A stretch of 64,000 nucleotides of DNA. Source: Brienomyrus brachyistius (lineage: Eukaryota; Chordata; Actinopteri; Osteoglossiformes; Mormyridae). Below the pieces are notes generated by a model that was given only the letters and a program-made list of their open reading frames with translations, did no database searches and was not told where the DNA came from. Position 1 is the stretch's first letter; every line of letters begins with the position of its first letter. A program made the translations under genes and the position numbers. Where the stretch lies: positions 21,314,461 to 21,378,460 of the forward strand of contig NC_064548.1 of NCBI RefSeq assembly GCF_023856365.1, read 5' to 3'. Positions 55,831 to 64,000 of the stretch are shown piece by piece.

Positions 55831-56640
55831 GCACTCAGTCTTTATACACTATGCAATATTTGGTGTTTTACTATGACAGAACAAACTATTTCAAAAGTTT
55901 CACACAATACAGAGTAATGAAGGACTTTACATTGTGCAAAAGAAGGGAAGAAGTTATGAGCAGAGCAACAGCAGTCTGCACCAACAAAGGTGATTGTTCA
56001 GAGTTCAGAAGTCATGTAAGTCTGTTGTCTCCAACTGACTGACCTTGTAGTCTTGCAAGCAGGCTGGAATCACCCAGCATTTAGTCGGGAAGGGTAATTA
56101 AATTTGGCATTCAATTATGCGAACAGTAATGCAATTTTCAAAGGGGAACACTTAATCTGTTCATTGAGGTGTTTAATTACAAGCAAGTGTGTAAACGTAA
56201 GATATGCTGTAATAGTGGATTTAGTGAAGAAAATAATTATTGTCTTTGTGCTTCAACACCGAGTAATGCAAAGCTTGGCAGGAACTTGGGCCGACGGTAT
56301 AATAAACATTTCCATTTCAGGACTTGTTCTAATTTTCAGCTAATTGCTGAACAGAGGAATATTTTTGGTTTAGTTATAGCAGGCTTGGTCATAAGCATCA
56401 CAAGAACTGGTGCTTTATTTTGGAGCCGTATTTTTTCTTTCATTTGCTGCAAAAGATACTATACATTTCTTTGAGAAGACGGTGAAGTCGATGGGAAACG
56501 TTCTTCAGCATTTTAGTTGTAAAGTCATAACCCCAATTTTCGCAAATCATGTTAACTTAAGAAGGCATGCAAGTTTTATTCCTGCACCAATGGTGCACTA
56601 ACCCTGCAGGACCTTGAAAACCTCAGGGCCCATACATTGG
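55831..56640. other. Non-array flank, no gene recognised
   Basis: AT-rich single-copy-looking sequence. The short reading frames have no recognisable domain. Confidence 0.5.
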
Positions 56641-56705
56641 AAAGCTGCCTCATTAGCAATAAAACCACAGCAGCAGCCTACACTGCCGGGTCTGATCGTT
56701 TCTCG

Positions 56706-56823
56706 ATGGCCCTGACCGCCCCTGGGGTCCTTCTGCTCCTTTTGCCATCGGTGTTAATAGCGGGAGCGTGCGTCACACACCACGGCACTTCTGAGTTTCG
56801 CTTACGGACACGGCGAAGGAAAG
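56706..56823 (+). other. Possible signal-peptide-like first exon
   Basis: From ATG at 56706 the frame encodes a short start, a hydrophobic core (GVLLLLLPSVLIAG), a small-residue exit with Cys and then a basic stretch (RLRTRRRK). A GTGAGA donor-like site is at 56824. Kozak context is weak (T at -3, G at +4). No second exon or homolog could be identified, so this may be chance. Confidence 0.18.
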
Positions 56824-57041
56824 TGAGAAGGCACAGAGCACTCTTTATTTGGCTTTGCGAAGGGCAACAGTCTGCTCTCTGTGTAGGAATGCTGAGGACA
56901 GGCCACGCCCCCGGAGAGGAGTCACATGTCACCTGGAAGTGGACCCAGCCTCAAGCCTTGGGCTGCCCGGGTGTCCTTAAGTACGGCTTCCCTCAGGAGA
57001 TGGGCAGGAAAATCATGCCTGTTTTGCTTGTTTGTGCTTGA

Positions 57042-57540
57042 GGGGGCTATACACCTCTCTTTCAGGGAAACTCAGGTTCCCCAGCATGGCTACCACAGGC
57101 TGTCTATGATGTATGGCTTGCAATGGACTGGTGTCCCCTCTCTCACATCATTTTCTGCATGGGATAGACTCCCACTTCCACACACTTCTACTGGATAAGC
57201 ACTTAGAGGATAAATGCATAAAATCGATCAGAAGAAACTGTTTTTCTCTGATACAGCATTTGTGATGAATATATGTATAACCAACTGAACTTTTAACAGA
57301 ATATAACAATGTAAAAATGCTACAGTGAGGCTTTTGGATCCAAGCATGCTTCTCAGTGAGCGATTGTCATATATTTTGTGCAACACATGTAGCTGGATTA
57401 GATGATTGTCAGGAGTTATTCATCATCTTCAAAGTATCCAGAGTGTATTTTCTAACTAGCAGGATAAACATTTTCTGAGTCACGTTCATGTCATCCACAG
57501 ATTTAGATACTCCTACTATTGGTTAAAGTTGTCAGCTAGT
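57042..57540. other. Unannotated flank
   Basis: No repeats or coding signal seen. Confidence 0.4.
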
Positions 57541-57550
57541 GGAGAATGAT

Positions 57551-57865
57551 CTGAGTCAAGAACCCCTCAGGCTTAGTCTCAGTCAGAATCTCCACAAGCC
57601 TGGTTTCAGTCATAATTTCAACAGGTCTGGTCTCAGTCCGAATCTCCACAGGCCTGGTCTGAGTATGGATCTCCACAAGTCTGTTTGGTGTTTCCCAGGT
57701 TCTCCAAAGGCCTGGTGTCAGTCAGGATCACCAGAGGCCTGGTCTCAGTCTGTTGAAACCTTGGCTGAGACCAAGCCTTTGGAGATCCTGACTGAGACCA
57801 AGCCTGTGGAGACCCTGACTGAGACCAAGGCTGTGGAGATCTTGACTGAAACCAGACCCGTGGGT
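57551..57865. repeat. 27-bp minisatellite that inverts on itself
   Basis: Left part (to about 57752) repeats GGCCTGGTCTCAGTC-N-TCTCCACA-type units of 27 bp with variation. Right part (57761-57860) repeats the reverse complement (CTGAGACCAAGCCT...GGAGAT). The two parts form a long imperfect hairpin. Because 27 is a multiple of three, frames stay open on both strands (9-residue repeats such as VETLTETKP), which explains the apparent ORFs. Confidence 0.85.
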
Positions 57866-57935
57866 TTGTGGGTTTGCATAGATCACATTTGGGCACCAAA
57901 ATGTCTCCAAAGTGCGGTAAAACCTAAACCTTCCT

Positions 57936-58137
57936 TACTTTTGGGGACACTTATTCAGGTCCCCATTTAGATAACCTAAATTTTATTTAAAAAAATCTGT
58001 GAATGCAATCAAAAAAGTAAAAGTGAGAAATGTTTTATATTTTGGTTGCTTGCTTATGGTTAAGGTTATCGTGATTGGATTAGAGTTTTTCCCATAGAAA
58101 TTAATGGATGGTTCCCATTTAGATAGGTAGACCAACT
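57936..58137. repeat. Interspersed element, copy 1
   Basis: GGGGAC-N10-GTCCCC, then AAATTTTAT, AATCTGTGAATGCAAT, TGGTTAAGGTTATCGTGATTGGATTAGAGTTT and ATGGATGG in the same order as copy 2. Ends at a TG run. Family not named; the word set is common in teleost intergenic DNA from memory. Confidence 0.7.
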
Positions 58138-58158
58138 TGTGTGTGTGTGTGTGTGTGT
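58138..58158. repeat. (TG)n microsatellite
   Basis: About ten TG units, followed by TT and eight Gs. Confidence 0.95.
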
Positions 58159-58195
58159 TTGGGGGGGGAGGTTTAGTTATATATTGCATTGTCAA

Positions 58196-58485
58196 GACCA
58201 AATGTCCCCACAATGTGATAAATACTGTAATTTTGGTGTTGTGGGGACCATTTTCTGCCCCCCACAAGGGGAAACTCAATTTTATAAAAATCTGTGACTG
58301 CAATATAAAAACTAAAAATGGCAAAAAAATATTGTATTTTGTCTGGTTACTTACAGTATGGTTAAGGTTATGGCCGGGTAGGGGTTAAGGTCGTCATGTT
58401 GGGATTAGAGTTTTGCCCATATAAATGGATGGAGAGTCTCGACAAAGATATTATTACAAAATATGCAAATCTGCGTGTGTGTGTC
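58196..58485. repeat. Interspersed element, copy 2
   Basis: Contains the inverted repeat GTCCCCACAA (58204-58213) and TTGTGGGGAC (58239-58248), then the same block order as copy 1, ending again in a TG-rich tail. Probably a non-autonomous dispersed repeat in tandem with copy 1. Confidence 0.72.
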
Positions 58486-58860
58486 TTCATATGGTCTCAT
58501 ATCTAGAGAACACCCTAGTCATACACACACTCATACACACCATGAAACTGTTGCCCTGTTAGACACACAGCTGATAGAGCAGCTTAGGAAAGACGTTGAA
58601 GGAGAGGCCAAGAAAAGATTTTTTTCCAAGAGCCAGTCTGCTCAGTGTAGTGCTGAAAGTGAGGGCAAATTATAGACGATGGAGCAGAAAAGGAGATTTT
58701 TGCAGCTGACTTCAGCAGAAGAGGTCACCTAATGCAGGCAACTGACCAGAGACTCACATAAAAAAGGAAGCGTGACCCCCCATCCCTGAGGAAACTGCCT
58801 TCCCAACCTTTCATGACAGGCACAGTTTTTCACCAGTCATATCTATCTGTTACCCTGTCT
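58486..58860. other. Unannotated flank
   Basis: CA-rich start, nothing else recognised. Confidence 0.4.
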
Positions 58861-58869
58861 GTTTTGCAT

Positions 58870-59370
58870 GTGCACTTTCCAGTTCTCCCATCTTTTCCCA
58901 ATTTTTCCTCTGTGTTACCCCATCTGCTTCCTACTTGTCCCATCTTTTCCCAGTCCTTCCTCTGTGTAACTCTATATGCTTCCCATTTCTCCCATCGTTT
59001 CCCAATCCTCCCTCTGTTACCTCATATTCTTCCCATTTCTTCTATCTTTTCCCAATCCTTCCTCTGAGTTTCCCCATCTGCTTCCCATTTCTCCCATCTT
59101 TTCCCAGTCTTTCCTTTGTGTTACTACATCTGATTCCCAAATATCCAATCTTTTCCCAGTCCTCCCTCTGTCACCCCATCTGCTTCCCAATTCTCCCATG
59201 TTTTCCCAGTCCTCCCTCTGTCACCCCATCTGCTTCCCAATTCTCCCATCTTTTCCCAGTCCTCCCTCTGTCACCCCATCTGCTTCCCAATTCTCCCATC
59301 TTTTCCCAGTCCTTTCTCTCTGTTTCCCCATCTGATTCCCAGTTTTTCCAGTCTTTTCCCAGTTTTACCT
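58870..59370. repeat. 50-bp polypyrimidine minisatellite
   Basis: Units of CCCATCTTTTCCCAGTCC then TCCCTCTGTCACCCCATCTGC then TTCCCAATTCT. The period is exactly 50 bp at 59161, 59211 and 59261, with looser copies on both sides, about ten in all. Nearly all pyrimidine on the plus strand. Confidence 0.9.
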
Positions 59371-61440
59371 GTCATCCTGTTATTCTATTGTAAAGCTCTA
59401 TTCAGTCCCAGTCTCTTCAGCAGTGACACACATATTCAGTTCCCGGCTAAATACCCTGCCTAACATTTTGTTTACACTTTACAACACTTCAGTTTTTGCA
59501 TCCAATTACATTTCACCCCGCAAATTATTAAATTACGGTCTTAATCGAAACGGATGTAATAGTGTTATCGAGGATCCATAAGTGGTTATCTTCTGAGTTT
59601 ATGCTTCTTTGAGTTGCTCAGGGAATTATTGTGCAGATATGTGATGGAATTGATCAAAAGGCATCAGTCTGTTTCTGCATCAACAGATATTTAGTCAAAG
59701 ACATAGGCTGGTAAATAATCCTGTCCTTAAAATTCGAATAGGGAACCCAGGAACTGTGGCCTGATTATGCTATCTGCTGGACCGCCTAGCAATTAATCTC
59801 TCATGTACCTTCTTCCTCCTCTCCAGCACCCCATAACTCCATGCTGAACCAATTAAAGTCTGCATTTACATCTGCTAATTTAGATGGTGTCCTGTCAGTT
59901 CAGTGAATGACTTTTAGTGCAAGACCCAGTAATGTATTAATATAGCTCTTGATGTCATTATAAAAATGAGGGTATCTGCTCACTTGTACAGAAAGTCCAG
60001 AGGTTCTAGTCTGAGAATGAAACATTTGAACTTTATGACAGATGTACGGCATTTTTTTTTATTCATAACTATAGTATTTAGTAGGTAGTTTTTTTGTTGA
60101 TTACATTACTGTGAGTGAGGCATAGTTGTTTGGTGAGTAGTTTGAGTGGAAACTGTTACCCTCGTTCCCCTCGCCTAATCTCCAGGTTCTACAAAATGGA
60201 TTTGCGTGTAATCTACAGCACGCAGAAGTTATTTATACATACGTGATTTTTTTCGTGAAGTTAAAGATGACTTATAGTCACCTTCTTCTAGCATGAAATC
60301 TAGTTATAAAAGCAATTATCATTAGCTAGCTAGAAGAATTAGCTATCTGATTTTGCCCTGGGCAGGGCCACAATGCCCCTTATGGACTGTGTCATGTGTG
60401 GGTCTAGCTGGTCATGGTAAGTATTAGCTATAGGTCCAAGTCCTGGAGCCTTTCTCCATGGAGAACAGTCAGTGAGTGCTTACAGGATAGCTAGAGCCTA
60501 TGAGATTTTCTTCCCCATGTCACATGTTTTCCTATCTCATAGGCAATCATTCCACAGAAATATGCTGTGCATTAGCAGATGTAAAAACAAACAGATTGTT
60601 CACTGACTTTTAATTAGGCTTTTAAATATGACTAAAAGGATTTAAAATGCAACATTTGCCCTGTAGATCATGCATGCTGAAGAATATTCCTTGAAAATTC
60701 TTTGGAATGGCACTTTAATCAAGGAAAATACTCTGGCTTTTCGTCAAAAAAAAAAATCACGGTTTGTCTTATGCAGATATTGCCCGGCTCGCTGCGGTTC
60801 TGTGATCACTGCCCCGCCGTGGTCGCGGTTCTGTTTCAGTTTGTTGGACTCGGCGTTTGATTGTAGCACTACAGTTGTTTGGTGCAGGGATAGCACTCAC
60901 GGGGGGGGCATTAAATATTTAACACCATGACACCTCTCTTCACTTAACAGCAATTGCCTGCAGCTCCTACGATTCCTACTACAAAGAAAAGGAACCCTAA
61001 ATACCACAGAGCCATGCTTCTGATGCCATTGCACTTTGGTAAATAGGCCCCAACTAGTTAATTTGGTTTCCCACTAAGAGGCACACTTTCCCCCACATCA
61101 TTTAGAACAGGGATCTGACCAGCACCATGCCAGCCCCCCCCCAAGCCAAGGACATTAATTTCCTTCTTGAATGTTTCCCCACAGACCCTGAGTTTTTTTC
61201 TCTGAGCGTTTATGATGATGTTAATGCTTTCTACTTTCATAATTTTAGCGTTTTATTTTAGCAATCATGAAATATTTTGAGGCAGTAAAGCAGACAGTAA
61301 GCTCTTCCTAACCTGTTTGTTAGAGAAGAGTGAGGAGGAGCATTGGTCAGGATGGACGCTGACTCAGGTACCGGCTGATTGACCATACAGCCAGGCAATC
61401 CCAGGTAACAACACTCCCGAGTCAGTTCCTCTTATGGAAA
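59371..61440. other. Non-coding flank
   Basis: No gene recognised. 59465-59920 contains several homeodomain-like cores (ATTA, TAAT) and TTTGCATCC. Poly-T near 60052 and an A run near 60745. Confidence 0.4.
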
Positions 61441-61760
61441 CGTCGTGCTGGTTTAATGTCCAGTCATTCAGTTAATGTTTCCTTTCTGCTCAGAATTAAT
61501 CCCGCTCATTAAATTGTTGTAATTGTGGGACAGTGGAATATTTTAATTACACTTGAAACAGCATTTGTAACAAATATGCCTCTGATATAAAGATAACTAC
61601 TGTCTGTAAAATGTGACCATTTCAGTCAAAATCAGTTTCCTTACTTTCATACTGAAATTAAAACTCTGCATCCTGTAAATGCTATATAAATGCAGTCCAT
61701 TTACCACAACACACTGATCAGAAGGGGCCTCACACATTATTTTCATCACCCCTGGAAAAT
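61441..61760. promoter_or_regulatory. Possible conserved non-coding element
   Basis: AT-rich stretch dense in ATTA/TAAT cores, including AATTAATCCCGCTCATTAAA around 61494-61516, where TAATCC is an Otx-type core. Only composition and motif density support this. Confidence 0.2.
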
Positions 61761-61973
61761 ACCTGTTGTTGATGTTTATTATTTAAAAAAAAAAAGCCTA
61801 TTTGAAAACTGCATTTGATGTAAGAAATTGTAGAAAAGCTCATTTATATCCGGGTCAGCTTAGTTTCAAACTTCACACACGTGAAGGACAGCACAACATC
61901 ACGGCATAACTAGTAACAGCTTCCATCTAAGGCAATCATTATTTTCGTTATTGTTTTTAATAAACAAACACAA

Positions 61974-62012
61974 GAATGAATGAATGAATGAATGAATGAA
62001 TGAATGAATGAA
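61974..62012. repeat. (AATG)n microsatellite
   Basis: About nine AATG units. Confidence 0.95.
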
Positions 62013-62940
62013 ATTCATTATTAGTTCAGCTGCAGACTCTCTCAGATCCACAAGTGAACATTCTGTCTTTTCGTATCCCAGTTTAACCAAAATGTTAATT
62101 AAATGATACAAATGGCCCTCTCTCAGGAAAAATTCCGTCACTCAGGGCCAAATGAGTAAAACAGCGCACAGCATCTTCACAGTTGATGGCTACCGTTAGC
62201 ATTAGCTCTCCAGTGATGCATTTCGGCAACCGCCTTTTAAAAATGCTCTTCACCATATGTGTTAAATGAGACGTGCATTAATGTTGCTTGTTTTCCTGTT
62301 AAATAGCATCTCCTCCTGAATTTTATTTCTAGTTTGTGCACTGTGACCGAAAGCTGCATTGTTGCTGCCGCATGGGAGAGTCAGGAAGCACGCTGAATCT
62401 CGCCCGAATCCTAACCTTCGCAGGATCGCCGCTCTGCATGTCCGTTTGAGCTTGGTGCCTTTAACACCTGTATGTTTCATAAATGCCATCGTTGGGGGTT
62501 ACTGTCATGTAGCAGAGTCGCAAGCTGATTGGGGTGTGACGAGGACAGCTGTTCTGGCTGGGGGGAGTGATAAGGACGGCAGGGGGGTGTGACTGGTGGG
62601 GGTGAGTGGGGGTGCTAATATGAACATGTCTTATGGGATCCAGGTATCGTATGTGCAAGACCTGTACAACTCTGCAGAGCTAGAATCTCAAACAGGGCCT
62701 GGTGTGAACTACAGGAAGCCAGTACCATCTCCCAGACAGTCCATGATACATACAATTATACTGTGGGTTTTGTATGCCCTGAAGAAAGAAATATGATAAC
62801 CCAGCATAGAACCTCATATCTAACAAGTAATATCCTTATGATTGTACTAAATGTCTTGTATACATCCAACTAATAAAGCTGGTTGGAAGAGGAAGTTTCT
62901 GATGAGAGTTTACATGTTTAATTGTGACTTAAAAATTCAT
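62013..62940. other. Non-coding flank with a G-rich stretch
   Basis: 62554-62612 has several runs of four to six Gs (GGGGGG, GGGGGG, GGGGG, GGGGG), which could fold as a G-quadruplex on the plus strand. AATAAAG at about 62873 has no associated gene. Confidence 0.4.
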
Positions 62941-62989
62941 ATTTTTATGAATAAAATGTGCAGGTCTACACCTACAGGCACAGAATTAA

Positions 62990-63360
62990 AAATCTTACAC
63001 ACGAGCAAATTTCAGCTCATCTTGTGATCATGGGCATGAGGCTTGCCCAGGCTTTTCCTGATCATTTATCTTGTATGAGAACTGGGAACTGGCCTGGAAT
63101 GGCCAATTGGAATTTTTCCGGTGGGCTGACGGGTTTCTGGGCCAGCAAAATTCATTGTGTGAACCCCCCCCCCCCCCAACCCCGTAGAAGGCCCACCTCC
63201 TGCTCAGCCAAATTTATCACGGGGGACCCCAAATGTCCCGGCCTGATTTTTAATCCGAATCTGGCCGGGATCATAGCTGCTTCCGAGCCGAGTGAACAGG
63301 ACTGGCTTCAAGACTGGCTGGATTTGCCCTCTTTGTGTGAAGCAAAGCCTTTCCTGACCC
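62990..63360. repeat. GC-rich probable interspersed repeat fragment
   Basis: Abrupt change to GC-rich DNA around GGCCTGGAATGGCC, CCAATTGG and GTCCCGGCC. A run of 14 Cs is at 63164-63177. The open frame across it shows no domain. Dispersed-repeat identity is a guess from texture. Confidence 0.3.
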
Positions 63361-63710
63361 CTTAACCATCCGTGCCCTCAACCATGTCAGCCTCCAGCAT
63401 CTTTGTGCTCTATTACAATTATGAATGAAAGTCTTGTGCAATATTTAGAGCCTTTAAAATATTAAAGACAGACTTAAAGCATTTTAAATATTTGTTTGGA
63501 ATCATATGAATAAAACAGCATCGTCTGCTTGAAATCATGTGAGTAAAACCGAAATCCATTATTAAAGGACCAGGATAGCACTGTGGCTGGTATGAAAGCA
63601 TTTAGCAGGTTCATTAGTGCGAAGTGCAAATCTTCAGGGAAAAACTGCACATTTTGGAATATTCTGGAAAAGACTGGTGACGTCCTACACCACTTAACAT
63701 CCCTCTCATC
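63361..63710. other. Unannotated flank
   Basis: No feature recognised. Confidence 0.4.
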
Positions 63711-63905
63711 CTGGATCCATTTCAGTTTTTGTACCAGGTTAACAGATCTGCATACGATCCCATCTCCTTTGCAAAGCACTCAGCTCTGGAACATCTTGAA
63801 AGAAAGAACATCTACATCTGGATGCTCCTCAATCACTATCACTCTGTAGTTGATACTGTTGTTCCATCAAAACTCAGAAAAGTCACAGAAGTTTCATCAC
63901 GGTTT
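63711..63905 (+). mobile_element. Decayed L2-clade LINE, reverse transcriptase fragment
   Basis: Frame from CTG at 63711 reads LDPFQFLYQVNRSAYD, then ALEHLERKNIYIWMLL and DTVVPSKL. This follows the order of the fish L2-type reverse transcriptase segment (LDP-QF-Y--NRS-DD, then the H-LE-K-TY-R-L stretch, then the F-DYSSAFNTI-P--L box). The catalytic-box Asp is replaced (NHYHSVVDT), so the copy is dead. Nothing of the later RT boxes was recognised downstream. Confidence 0.75.
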
Positions 63906-64000
63906 TCTCCCACAACTCAGTTCATGTGCTTTATTTGGGATGGCATCTTTAAGTTGCACGTGTGCTCCGCAGTGGGCTGACATCCCGTCTCGGGGAACCC

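Noticed and set aside
55630..56343. Overlapping short frames in the array flank
   Set aside because: AT-rich low-complexity sequence, frames overlap in different phases, and no domain was seen.
57539..57970. Protein with 9-residue repeats on both strands
   Set aside because: Open on both strands because a 27-bp minisatellite has a period divisible by three; no start context or conserved domain.
58935..59393. 152-residue Ser/Pro/Phe-rich frame
   Set aside because: Product of the polypyrimidine minisatellite, which lacks stops in several frames.
62958..63365. 135-residue frame
   Set aside because: Crosses a run of 14 Cs and a probable dispersed repeat; no recognisable domain.

Overview
The window reads as vertebrate nuclear DNA, most likely from a ray-finned fish. 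There is no bacterial gene density and no long reading frame. The right flank carries a decayed L2-clade LINE, TG and AATG microsatellites and two copies of a GTCCCCAC-rich interspersed element of a kind familiar from teleost genomes. The species call is inference.

Positions 1-55346 are one uninterrupted tandem array of 161 tRNA-Arg(CCU)-type genes, all on the minus strand. It is open at the left edge because copy 1 is cut by the window. The usual unit is 346 or 344 bp: a 73-nt intron-less tRNA plus a linker of about 270 bp. In minus-strand sense the consensus tRNA has GCCCCAG/CTGGGGT acceptor strands, D-stem GCCU/AGGC, D-loop with A20, anticodon arm UUGGC-CUCCUAA-GCCAA, T-stem GUGGG/CCCAU and G73. 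It decodes AGG.

Class labels used below. A1: intact, G46. A1t: as A1 but C63U (G51-U63 wobble) with a 36-bp linker insertion. A2: intact, A46. A3: anticodon CCC, U57, A46. A4: CCU with U57. A5: U68, giving a 5:68 C-U mismatch. A6: U57 plus U68. K: anticodon CUU. B: acceptor U1, U4 and A70, with U-U at 1:72 and C-A at 3:70 but a T4 terminator right after G73. B2: B with G53A. B3/B4: B 5' strand with G70 restored, with T4 (B3) or without it (B4).

The copies are organised in higher-order repeats. A 12-mer of 4182 bp occurs four times (blocks 12-I to 12-IV). An 8-mer of 2800 bp occurs four times (8-I to 8-IV). An 11-mer of 3836 bp occurs twice (11-I, 11-II). A right-hand domain from about 46.9 to 52.5 kb alternates K, B and A2 copies. 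Hybrids, linker deletions and a fused dimer mark unequal exchange. The last copies next to unique DNA are the most decayed.

Positions 55347-64000 are non-array flank: decayed linker, a 27-bp minisatellite that turns back on itself, the interspersed element in two copies, a 50-bp polypyrimidine minisatellite, microsatellites, AT-rich stretches that could be conserved non-coding DNA, and the LINE fragment. I found no convincing protein-coding gene. One short signal-peptide-like frame near 56.7 kb is noted at low confidence.
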